The notes below the pieces were generated by a model that made no database searches, was not told the DNA's origin, and was given only the letters and a program-made list of their open reading frames with translations. Below, one piece after another: positions 41,367-49,178 of a DNA stretch of 51,303 bases. A program made the position numbers and the translations under genes. The stretch's first letter is position 1; each line of letters begins with the position of its first letter. Source of the stretch: Candidatus Saccharimonadota bacterium (lineage in GTDB: Bacteria > Patescibacteriota > Saccharimonadia > Saccharimonadales > Saccharimonadaceae); NCBI GenBank assembly GCA_024699125.1, contig JAILQE010000010.1, positions 1 to 51,303 on the forward strand. Reading direction: 5' to 3'.

Positions 41367-42584
41367 GTGGTGGTGAAAACGCGAAAACATAAAAGCGACC
41401 TACTAATTTTGTTTTCGGCACTTGGTTTGATGGGTCTTGGTTTGATCGTAATTTACGCAATTGGTCCGATGCGCGCGAACGTTTTGAATTCGGCTTACGG
41501 GGCGGATTATGATCCGAACTATTTCTTTATCCACCAATTAATCAGCGTAGGGATTGCTCTCGCGGCATTCTTTGCGGCATTTAAAACTCCATACGAAACC
41601 TTGAAAAAAGTTTCAAAATGGGTGATGATTTTGGGGCTGTTTCTTTGTGGCTTGATGTGGGTATTGTCGCTTGCCCATAGTTCCATGGTAAGTTGTGAGC
41701 TTGGCGCATGTCGCTGGTTTGCAGTGGGTGGCGTAAGCTTTCAGCCGGCTGAGTTTTTGAAATTAGGCTTGGTTTTGTATCTCGCGAACTTAATTGGACG
41801 TAAAAAAGAAGAGGGAACTATTGGCTCTTTGAAGGAGTTTTGGTTGCCGGTTGGCGTGATGAGCGGTTTGTCGCTAATCTTTGTAGTATTTTTACAAAAA
41901 GATTTGGGCACAGGATTAGCGCTACTTGCAATTATCGTGAGTATGATTTTGATTTCAGGCGTTTCGATGAAACAGTTCTTGATTATGATTGCGGCGGTGG
42001 TAGTTCTTGGTGTGGGCTCGGTTGTACTATCTGCGCACCGTATGGAACGTCTGCAAACTTTCTTTGGCGGTGGCGATTCGGACGCTAGTTATCACGTAGA
42101 AAACGCTATGCTCGCGATTGGTACGGGTGGAATGTTTGGCGTTGGCATTGGCAATAGTGTGCAGGCTACCGGTTATTTGCCGGAGTCGATTAACGACTCG
42201 GTGTTTGCCGTGATGGGTGAGACATTTGGTTTTGTGGGATTATTCGTTGTAGTTGGTGTATTTGCTATTATGCTGTTTAGGACATTAAAAATTGCCGAAT
42301 ACACTGGCGACCTAGAGAGGCGCTTGGTGGTGACCGGTGTTTTTGCCTGGCTTGCTACACACACAGTCGTGAACATTATGGCCATGACTGGCTTGATGCC
42401 GGTGACGGGAATTACTTTGCCGCTTTTGTCTTATGGTGGTACGAGTATTTTCTTTGTCGCTTTTGGTTTGGGCCTCGTTTGGCAGTTTTCGTGTTATACT
42501 GAAAGAGAGGTAAATAATGAAGATACTAGTAGTGGGCGGGGGGTCCGGAGGACATATCACTCCAGCCGTCGCCGTAGTTCGTGA
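41367..42584 (+). CDS. ftsW: FtsW lipid II polymerase (SEDS family)
   Basis: A 405-aa SEDS protein with about ten membrane helices. Diagnostic stretches are CRWFAVGGVSFQPAEFLKL, QKDLGTGLALLAI and TGITLPLLSYGGTSIFFVAFG; the last is cited in part. It polymerises lipid II at the septum with the PBP encoded two genes upstream. Two GTG codons (41367 and 41370) are possible starts, with GGAG about 10 nt upstream. Its last 68 nt overlap murG in another frame. That overlap codes for a hydrophilic Ser/Arg-rich tail. Confidence 0.94.
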   Translation: MVVKTRKHKSDLLILFSALGLMGLGLIVIYAIGPMRANVLNSAYGADYDPNYFFIHQLISVGIALAAFFAAFKTPYETLKKVSKWVMILGLFLCGLMWVLSLAHSSMVSCELGACRWFAVGGVSFQPAEFLKLGLVLYLANLIGRKKEEGTIGSLKEFWLPVGVMSGLSLIFVVFLQKDLGTGLALLAIIVSMILISGVSMKQFLIMIAAVVVLGVGSVVLSAHRMERLQTFFGGGDSDASYHVENAMLAIGTGGMFGVGIGNSVQATGYLPESINDSVFAVMGETFGFVGLFVVVGVFAIMLFRTLKIAEYTGDLERRLVVTGVFAWLATHTVVNIMAMTGLMPVTGITLPLLSYGGTSIFFVAFGLGLVWQFSCYTEREVNNEDTSSGRGVRRTYHSSRRRSS

Positions 42585-43761
42585 GATTTTGAATTTAAAA
42601 CCGCGTACGCGGGTAGAATTTTGGACAGATTTTAAGTATTACAAAAATGTCACTAAGCTAACTACTGAACTTGGTGTTTCTTGGGGCGAAGAGGAAAGAA
42701 CAACGCTTAAAAAACGCGAGCCATATATTAGGGTGCGTCGGGTTTTGTCTGGCAAATTCCATCGTTATGCTAACTGGAAGTTTTCAGATTATTTTAGGCA
42801 CATTGATATTACGCTTAAAGATTTAATCTTCGGAAATCTTATTGGCTTTTTTGGTTTTATTGGCGGTTTAATTTTGAGCTTCTTTAGGCTTTTGCCGAAG
42901 AAAAAACGCCCAGACGTGATGTTTTTGAAGGGTGGTTTCGTATGCTTGCCGGTAGGTTTAGTTGCGAGATTATTTAAGATCCCATACGTGATTCATGAGT
43001 CGGATACTGTGGCAGGATTGGCTAACCGAATTTTGATGAAAAAAGCGCATACGGTGGCGTTTGGTATGCCACTCAGCGACGAGGTGATGGCAAAGCATCC
43101 GAACTATGTTTGGACTGGTGTGCCAGTGGGGAAAGAGTTTAAGCACGTAAATGGAAAGCACCAGGAATTACTTAAAAAGGCTTTTTCTTTTACTGCGAAT
43201 AGGCCACTAGTCGTGATTACTGGTGGTAGCCAGGGCGCAGAAAACTTGAATTTAGCAACGCGTGAGATTTTGCCGGAACTTTTGAAATTCACATCAGTAG
43301 CATTGGTGGCCGGTAGAAAACATTATGAAGATATGGTGGACTTAAAGCGCTATGAAAATTGGGAAAAAGCTAGTCTCGAATCCAACTTTAGGATGTTTGA
43401 GTTTAGCACTGTGATGGATGAATTAATGGGCGCAGCGGATGTTGTGGTGTCGCGTGCTGGGGCAACTACGATTGCTGAGCTTGCAGCGCTTGGTAAGGCT
43501 ACTGTTCTTGTGCCGTATGAGCGTTTGCCTGGTGCACATCAGGTGAAAAACGCGGAGCGTCTAGATGCGGCAGGCGCAGCGATGATGATTAAGGATTCTG
43601 ATATGACGAACGATCCTAAGAAGTTGCTTGAGATGATCCGTTCTTTGATTAGAAGTCCAAAAAAGCGAACAGAGATGGCAGAGAAGATTCATACTGAGGC
43701 CAAATCAGATGCGGCAAGGGAATTAGCTGATATTATTCTAGAGGTAAAAACAGGGAATTAA
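42517..43761 (+). CDS. murG: UDP-GlcNAc:lipid I GlcNAc transferase MurG
   Basis: A 414-aa enzyme, longer than the usual ~355 aa. It starts with the glycine loop GGGSGGHITPA. Later motifs are ESDTVAGLANRI, ITGGSQGAENLN and the UDP-GlcNAc site SRAGATTIAELAALG. The extra length is an insertion between about residues 40 and 130, including a hydrophobic stretch (IGFFGFIGGLILSFF). That stretch could be a membrane-associating hairpin. GAGAGG lies about 8 nt before the ATG, inside ftsW, so the start is well supported despite the 68-nt overlap. Confidence 0.93.
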   Translation: MKILVVGGGSGGHITPAVAVVREILNLKPRTRVEFWTDFKYYKNVTKLTTELGVSWGEEERTTLKKREPYIRVRRVLSGKFHRYANWKFSDYFRHIDITLKDLIFGNLIGFFGFIGGLILSFFRLLPKKKRPDVMFLKGGFVCLPVGLVARLFKIPYVIHESDTVAGLANRILMKKAHTVAFGMPLSDEVMAKHPNYVWTGVPVGKEFKHVNGKHQELLKKAFSFTANRPLVVITGGSQGAENLNLATREILPELLKFTSVALVAGRKHYEDMVDLKRYENWEKASLESNFRMFEFSTVMDELMGAADVVVSRAGATTIAELAALGKATVLVPYERLPGAHQVKNAERLDAAGAAMMIKDSDMTNDPKKLLEMIRSLIRSPKKRTEMAEKIHTEAKSDAARELADIILEVKTGN

Positions 43762-43762
43762 G

Positions 43763-44380
43763 GTGGGAATTGTGGGCAAGAAAGAAAAGCCAGAGCAGGC
43801 ACCGAGGCTTGCAAAGAGATCACTTAACAAAAAGTCCAAGATAAAGATTGGGCGAGCGATTGTTGAAAAAAGAGAACGACTGGAAACGGCGTCTGAGCGG
43901 GTTGCTGCGCGCAAAAAAGGGAAGAGGCAGAAGGTTTTAAGAGTCATTTTGGTTATTATCGGGTTTTCGCTCATTGTTGGCACGATTGTAGCCATTGTTA
44001 AAAATGTTATTAGTGGCGAAGAAGGTGGCGGATTAACGGAGACAATTGTTTTGCCATATGAGCCGACGATTGAACTTGTGGATGAAGCGGCCGGAAATCA
44101 CAAGATTTCCAGCCGGATGCGCGAATATGTGGGGCAAGCTGAGAGTGATTTTAGAGATCTTGGCTATACGCCGCTTCGGGCGGTGATTCCGGCGGGCGCA
44201 ATTAGAGAGGTGGATTTCTATCTTTCCGGGTGGAATGGCAGGATTAAGTTGACGATTGATCGCGAAACGGCGGTGTCCGTAGAGGATGCAGACAGAATGC
44301 TAAGGTATTTACAGGGAATTGGTGTATCTGAATTTGAGTATATCGATGTACGGGTGGAAGGGAAAGGATACTGGAAATAA
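43763..44380 (+). CDS. FtsQ-like division protein
   Basis: A 205-aa bitopic protein with a long basic cytoplasmic tail (about 1-60), one membrane helix (about 62-82) and an extracytoplasmic domain of about 120 aa. It is assigned FtsQ-like by position after murG and by topology. A POTRA domain cannot be confirmed by eye. GTG 43763 or GTG 43772 may be the start; AAGGTGGG fits better with the second. Its stop runs directly into an array of AACAGGGG repeats. Confidence 0.6.
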   Translation: MGIVGKKEKPEQAPRLAKRSLNKKSKIKIGRAIVEKRERLETASERVAARKKGKRQKVLRVILVIIGFSLIVGTIVAIVKNVISGEEGGGLTETIVLPYEPTIELVDEAAGNHKISSRMREYVGQAESDFRDLGYTPLRAVIPAGAIREVDFYLSGWNGRIKLTIDRETAVSVEDADRMLRYLQGIGVSEFEYIDVRVEGKGYWK

Positions 44381-45475
44381 CAGGGGTGCAACAGGGGTAG
44401 AACAGGGGTGATTCTGCTCTTCTGATGGTTCTCTACCCTATTGTTCGGTTTTTGTTCTGTATGGGTTTTCGGCAAATATGCACGCGCTGGAGTAGGGGAT
44501 TAACAGGGGAAAATACATAATAGGGAAACATAAATGGGGAAAAGTCAAATCCGAAAATCCGGGGCCGTGAAAAGTGGCGTGAAAAGTAAATCCCACAATG
44601 AACCTGTGGAAAAGTCAAACAAGCACCTCGTAAAACACATATTAGTATTTTATTAAGACATCTTCTAAAATGCCCAGTGGATCCAGCTTTAGTTAGCGGT
44701 TATATAATAGGGTTCTTTTAGTCTTAATTAAATACTAATTTGTGTTTTAAAAGATCATCATTTGGCATTTACCACAGAACCCTGGAGTGATTCTCTCCTA
44801 TTATAGGAGAATTATGGGTGGAGCGGGTGGATGTTTATATATCCCGGCAGCTGCTTCTTTAATGTCTTAAAATATGTATTGTACGACATTAGACTTGTAA
44901 ATGAAAGTCGATTGACTTTGCGTCTTTTTGCCGTGGTTTTTATTCTGCTTATGGTTTTTTTCGAATAATTCCCCATTTTGTTTGTGGGTCTTCTACGTTT
45001 CTGGGCCTTTAATTCTATATTTGTGCGTTTTTTGGCTTTTACAGGGGCCGCCAGGGGTTTTATAGGGGCGTAACAGGGGTGGTATAGGGAGATAATAGAC
45101 ATATAACAGAGGCGAAACAGGGGAGCATAGGGTATAAACAGTGCTATACTGGCGTTTTGACGGTCAAAAAGCCCCTGTTATCAGAGAGGGAACAGGGGTA
45201 GATTTGTTAATTCCCTTTTAATTCTTAGGGGAATTATTAAATTTGCGTTTTTTATTGAAGTTCTTTTTAGGTTTTTCTTGATCGTTTTTCCCTGCTTCTT
45301 GTTCCTTTTCGGCTACGAGCTTGGCCAAATCTTTTAAGCCCATTCTTTCTTTACCTTCAGCGGCGTTTGGGCTGAGGTTTTGCTTTTTGAAGTCATCTTT
45401 AGCGGTCTTTGGGAACTTAGGCTTGTAGGCAAAGTTCGGTTTTTGTTCGTTTCTAACAGGGGTGAAAACAGGGGT
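44379..45475. repeat. AACAGGGG(T/A) repeat array
   Basis: Three copies of AACAGGGGT lie at 44379, 44390 and 44401, exactly 11 bp apart. Further copies are at 44502, 45072, 45116 and 45191, and one is inverted at 45172-45179. Two more (45455 and 45467, 12 bp apart) lie inside the tail of the downstream ATPase gene. Degenerate forms (TATAGGGG, TACAGGGG, CCAGGGGT, AACAGAGG) occur between 45039 and 45110. The inverted and direct copies at 45172 and 45191 can form a hairpin. It looks like an iteron-type or multi-site protein binding region. Confidence 0.75.
44381..45217. other. 837-bp intergenic region after the dcw cluster
   Basis: This is the longest gene-free stretch of the window. Besides the AACAGGGG array it holds TGTGGAAAA (a DnaA-box-like TTTTCCACA on the minus strand, near 44605) and an AT-rich middle (about 44635-44790). 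It also holds a perfect CTCCTA-TTA-TAGGAG hairpin (about 44796-44810) just before a doubtful 18-codon ORF (44814-44870). The palindrome TTTTGACGGTCAAAA (45155-45169) completes it. A basic 96-aa minus-strand ORF (44812-45102) exists, but I cannot support it as a gene. Confidence 0.6.
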
Positions 45476-47944
45476 AGAATCTTCTGGTTGGCGACCGGAG
45501 TCTGAGAGTTCTTTCTTGTATTTTTCGGATTGCTCGATGGTTTCGCGGATTTCGGCTTCTACGGAAGCGCGAGAGCGGGCGTATTTAGCGCGGGAGGCAG
45601 CAATAATGGCGTCGAAATTATCCTTTGGAGACTTCGGAATTGACAAGGTGGTAGCCGAGAAGGCTGGGACTTTTTCGCCGTTGATAATCATTGAAATAAC
45701 AAAGTGACGGTTGTTAAGCTGGATGATATCAGACTCTTCGAAGGTTGGCTCAAACTGCTTAATGAGGACTGGAGCATCATCGGCGGAGACGCGGAATGAG
45801 ATGGTGGTACCGACGTTGCCGAATACTGCATCGCGTACGGAATCAGTCATCTGGGCTACGTATTGGTTAGCTACGGTAAGGTTAAGACCGTATTTGCGAG
45901 CCTCAGAAAGAATTACGGCGAAGGAATCGGTAGCGAAGTTTTGGAACTCATCTACGTAAAGATAGAATGGGCGGCGATCTTCAATATTGGCGATGTCGGA
46001 ACGCGACATAGCTGCAAGCTGAACTTTAGTCACGAGGAAGGCACCAAGGATACTGGCGTTATCTTCGCCAATGAGACCTTTTGATAGGTTGACGACGAGG
46101 ATTTTACCTTCGTCCATAATCTTGCGGATATCAAACGAAGACTTTGGTTGGCCGATGATATTACGAATGATTGGGTTTGCGGTAAAGGCACCCACCTTGT
46201 TAAGTACTGGAGCGATAGATTCGTTGATTTGTTTATCATTCCATTGGCCGAACTCGTGTTTCCAGAATTGAAGCACGGTGACATCCGTACAATAATCGAG
46301 GGTTTCTTTACGAAAATCTTTATCGGTAAGCATACGGGAAATATCAAGAAGGGTGGTTTCTGGGCGATCAAGCAAGGCGAGAAGGGTATAGCGAAGGATG
46401 TGCTCAAGACGAGGGCCCCAAGAATCGCCGAACATACGTTTAAGGACGCCGATAACCTCAGAGCAAATGTTTGGTTTGCGGCTTGGATCGGAGACTTCAA
46501 GTGGGTTGAAGGCTACTGGATAGGCCGTATCGGCTGGGTTGAAGTAGACAACATCCTTAATACGAGACTCTGGCACGAAACGCAAGTTATCAATGGCAAA
46601 GTCGCCGTGCGGATCGATAATACAATAGCCGTGATTATAGAAAGTATCAGAGAGCGCAAGAAGTTCTAGAAGGCCGCTTTTCCCTGCCCCGGTTTGACCA
46701 ATAATATATAAATGACGCGAACGATCGCGACGGAGTAAGCCGAATTGGTGGTTGATGCCGCGGAAGTTGGTAAGACCAAAAGCGGAGATGTTTTCGTCGA
46801 TACTTGGCGTGCCGGTAAGAACCGGAAGCTTGGCTGGTGGCTCGGCAGTTTTGGAGTTGGCCCAGACGATATTAGGGGTTTCCACAGAGGTGTGCGGCAA
46901 GTGATATACCGAAGCGAGCTCAGAGATATTCAAGATAAAGCCGCGATCGGTGAATTGGCGCATCTTGTAAGCGTTGAGATCGTTTGGATTGAAGCTGCCG
47001 CCGGACATCTTGAAACCGTTGAGGTTGGTTGAGTTGAACTGTTTGAAGGTACCGACGAGAGCTTGCATGTTGAGCTTAGCATCCACATCGGATTTACCGA
47101 GGTAGGCAAGGCGGATTTTAACTTCGTAGCCAAGCTTGGTAGCTTTTTCTTCAGCCTTTTCGATACGGGTTTTGTCGCGTTCGGAGAGCTCAATTTTAAC
47201 TTCAGAATTGGTACCGCCGGCTGGTGGGCGGAAAAGCGCACCGAGCGCCTCAACGAGCCAACTCCAGTCGATGCCAGTAGAGGTAAAGAAGCCACTTTTG
47301 CCGCCGGCTTTGACTTTCTTAACCCATTTATCGGTGGTGTCTTTGTGCCAATCGTCTGGAATTGGGCGGGTGAGAATTTGGATCCAGAGTTCTTCGGAAT
47401 TATCTGGATCGAGTTTAGCAAGTGTACCAGTGATGCCGGCAAGTGGATCGACTTCGAACGTGTCGAAGGTTTTAATTGGCAATACTTCGTTGTCGGTCAA
47501 TGAAAGTTCGGTTGAATATATAACAGGATATTTAGAACGGTTGTCGACATAATCTTCGTTCATGCGATAAATTTGCACGGTTGGGTATTGGGAATAAATT
47601 TGGCCCTCTACGAAGCTTTGCAAAACCTTTGGCACCCATACATAAAAACGAATTTGGCCAGCGGTAGAAACGATTTCAAATGACAAATGCTCTTGCACGC
47701 CGCCGGAATTTCTAAGTTCGGCTTTGTCGCGCAAAATACCATGAAGTGAAGCAAAAAGCTGCTCGGCCGCGAGCTCTTTTTTGTCGTTGGCGCGCGGGAT
47801 TTCAAGCATCAAAAGTACAGAATCAACATTTAAGACTTTGATTTTATTGAGTTTTTTATAGTTGCGATAAGTTAGATAGGCTAATAAAAGAACAACCGGA
47901 ATCCAAAATATTGGCATTAGAATAAATTGTATGACGCTGTCCAT
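45218..47944 (-). CDS. type IV secretion/conjugation-type ATPase (VirD4/TraG/HerA-like)
   Basis: A 908-aa protein with an N-terminal membrane helix (about 6-26), a ~380-aa region of unclear fold and a P-loop motor. Walker A is IGQTGAGKSGLLE, then IIDPHGDFA, Walker B FYLYVDEFQNFATDS and VANQYVAQM. This is the pattern of coupling-protein or HerA/VirB4-type ATPases with a TraM-recognition-like part. The last ~130 residues are charged and low-complexity, and carry two AACAGGGG repeats in the DNA (TPVFTPVRNE). It may power DNA or pilus traffic across the membrane. TAAAAT is 6 nt before the start, so the mRNA should be leaderless. Confidence 0.7.
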   Translation of the reverse strand: MDSVIQFILMPIFWIPVVLLLAYLTYRNYKKLNKIKVLNVDSVLLMLEIPRANDKKELAAEQLFASLHGILRDKAELRNSGGVQEHLSFEIVSTAGQIRFYVWVPKVLQSFVEGQIYSQYPTVQIYRMNEDYVDNRSKYPVIYSTELSLTDNEVLPIKTFDTFEVDPLAGITGTLAKLDPDNSEELWIQILTRPIPDDWHKDTTDKWVKKVKAGGKSGFFTSTGIDWSWLVEALGALFRPPAGGTNSEVKIELSERDKTRIEKAEEKATKLGYEVKIRLAYLGKSDVDAKLNMQALVGTFKQFNSTNLNGFKMSGGSFNPNDLNAYKMRQFTDRGFILNISELASVYHLPHTSVETPNIVWANSKTAEPPAKLPVLTGTPSIDENISAFGLTNFRGINHQFGLLRRDRSRHLYIIGQTGAGKSGLLELLALSDTFYNHGYCIIDPHGDFAIDNLRFVPESRIKDVVYFNPADTAYPVAFNPLEVSDPSRKPNICSEVIGVLKRMFGDSWGPRLEHILRYTLLALLDRPETTLLDISRMLTDKDFRKETLDYCTDVTVLQFWKHEFGQWNDKQINESIAPVLNKVGAFTANPIIRNIIGQPKSSFDIRKIMDEGKILVVNLSKGLIGEDNASILGAFLVTKVQLAAMSRSDIANIEDRRPFYLYVDEFQNFATDSFAVILSEARKYGLNLTVANQYVAQMTDSVRDAVFGNVGTTISFRVSADDAPVLIKQFEPTFEESDIIQLNNRHFVISMIINGEKVPAFSATTLSIPKSPKDNFDAIIAASRAKYARSRASVEAEIRETIEQSEKYKKELSDSGRQPEDSTPVFTPVRNEQKPNFAYKPKFPKTAKDDFKKQNLSPNAAEGKERMGLKDLAKLVAEKEQEAGKNDQEKPKKNFNKKRKFNNSPKN

Positions 47945-47964
47945 AGATTAATTTTAGCACAAAT

Positions 47965-48993
47965 TTAGGCCAAAGTATAAGAGTTTTTGTCGATCTTTTT
48001 GAAGAGTTTTTTGTTCTGAAGATTGAGCAAAATGGTGGTCTCTTTAACTTTGCGGGTTTTGAGCACCTGTTTAACAATTTCTTCGCGGGTCAAAGGTTTT
48101 TCAGATTTTTCAAGGATAGCTTTGATGATATCAGAAACGGTTCCCTTGCTGTAGCCCCAAGTGCTAAGAGCATAGATACCGCGGCCGATCAAAACAAAGC
48201 GAGAATCTTTGATGAGTTCGTTGTGAATAGCTTGAATAGTGACATTCTTGCGTTTGAATTTAGAATCAGCAATTCCCTTTGCGATTTCGGAGAAGTGCAT
48301 CGGTTCTTTCTTAGCTTCGAGAATTACGAAGATCTTGTCACGGATGTTCTTTGGGTTGACTGAAGGCCATTTAGCAAGACCCCAGATGCCATTAAGGCTG
48401 GCGAGAAGTTTAGAAATTGACGCCACGGCTTTAATGTGGTCAGGATGTTCATAATTTAGTTTATTGTCAAGCTCCTCGATCGTCATAGGCTTTTTGTTCT
48501 CTTTGACGATAGAGACGATTTCGTCTACTTTGCCACGGATGGTTTTTTCGTCGCCATATTCAGCGATGCCAACAGCGGCATTATATTTGTCGTTTTCTTC
48601 AATAACGGTAAGATTGTTCGAAAAAGTGGCAATGAAATATATGCCAGTACGTTCTTTATTAGTGGTTGCCTTGCCGTAAACTTTGTCGGCGAGGTCTGAG
48701 ATTTTGGCGATGCGGCCCATCTCGGTAAGATTGCGAATAAGGATTTTTTCAGCGGCGGTCAGCTCGGGTATTTTGTTCTCCTCAGCGGAAATTTGGAGAC
48801 GAATTAAAATAGCCTTCTCTAGTTGACGCACGCGCTCACGAGTAATCGACAACATTTCGCCAATTTGCTCGAGCGTTTCTTTAGTTCCGGATAAACCGAA
48901 GCGTCGAGAGATAATTTCTTTTTCGCGATCTTGCTCAATGATTTTGAGGCTGCCCGCGATTGCATTTTTTAGGATTTCCGCATTTTTGTCCAT
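47965..48993 (-). CDS. sigma-region-4-like/HARE-HTH transcription protein
   Basis: A 342-aa protein. Residues about 15-70 match sigma70 region 4 (REKEIISRRFGLSG, then LEQIGEMLSITRERVRQLEK), the part that reads the -35 element. No region 2 precedes it. Further on are HARE-HTH/RpoE-delta-like winged-helix modules, at least two (KKEPMHFSEIAKGIADSKFK and KPLTREEIVKQVLKTRKVKE). It could be an RNA-polymerase-associated regulator that binds -35-like DNA without melting it. The promoter TTGACG-N17-TATTAT and a weak AAGGA site lie upstream. It sits 20 nt before the ATPase gene. Confidence 0.75.
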   Translation of the reverse strand: MDKNAEILKNAIAGSLKIIEQDREKEIISRRFGLSGTKETLEQIGEMLSITRERVRQLEKAILIRLQISAEENKIPELTAAEKILIRNLTEMGRIAKISDLADKVYGKATTNKERTGIYFIATFSNNLTVIEENDKYNAAVGIAEYGDEKTIRGKVDEIVSIVKENKKPMTIEELDNKLNYEHPDHIKAVASISKLLASLNGIWGLAKWPSVNPKNIRDKIFVILEAKKEPMHFSEIAKGIADSKFKRKNVTIQAIHNELIKDSRFVLIGRGIYALSTWGYSKGTVSDIIKAILEKSEKPLTREEIVKQVLKTRKVKETTILLNLQNKKLFKKIDKNSYTLA

Positions 48994-49121
48994 GAAAAAT
49001 TTCCTTATCCCACCTCTGTTAATGATTAGAATTTATATTATAATATCATAAATGTGCACTTACGTCAACTATAAAAATCGACTTTCAATAACATTATTGT
49101 AGCATATTTTTTACAATACGC

Positions 49122-49150
49122 GAAAAAAATATAGTAGCTATAGCGCTACT
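49122..49150 (-). terminator. topA terminator
   Basis: On the minus strand AGTAGC-GCTATA-GCTACT (49150-49133) is followed by ATATTTTTTTC. It separates topA from the sigma-like gene. Confidence 0.75.
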
Positions 49151-49178
49151 GTATATTTTTTATTGAAACTCACAATAA

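Noticed and set aside
44814-44870. An 18-codon ORF after the hairpin CTCCTA-TTA-TAGGAG
   Set aside because: The GGAGA is only about 3 nt from the ATG and is sequestered in the hairpin; the peptide is nondescript. Left as a remark in the intergenic entry.
44812-45102. A 96-aa basic minus-strand ORF in the repeat region
   Set aside because: It runs through the AACAGGGG array, has mixed codon use and no clear ribosome site or -10 at the leaderless spacing. I cannot tell it from chance.
44379-45199. The AACAGGGG array as a CRISPR array
   Set aside because: Units are 8-9 bp, spacing is irregular apart from the first three, orientation is mixed and there are no cas genes.
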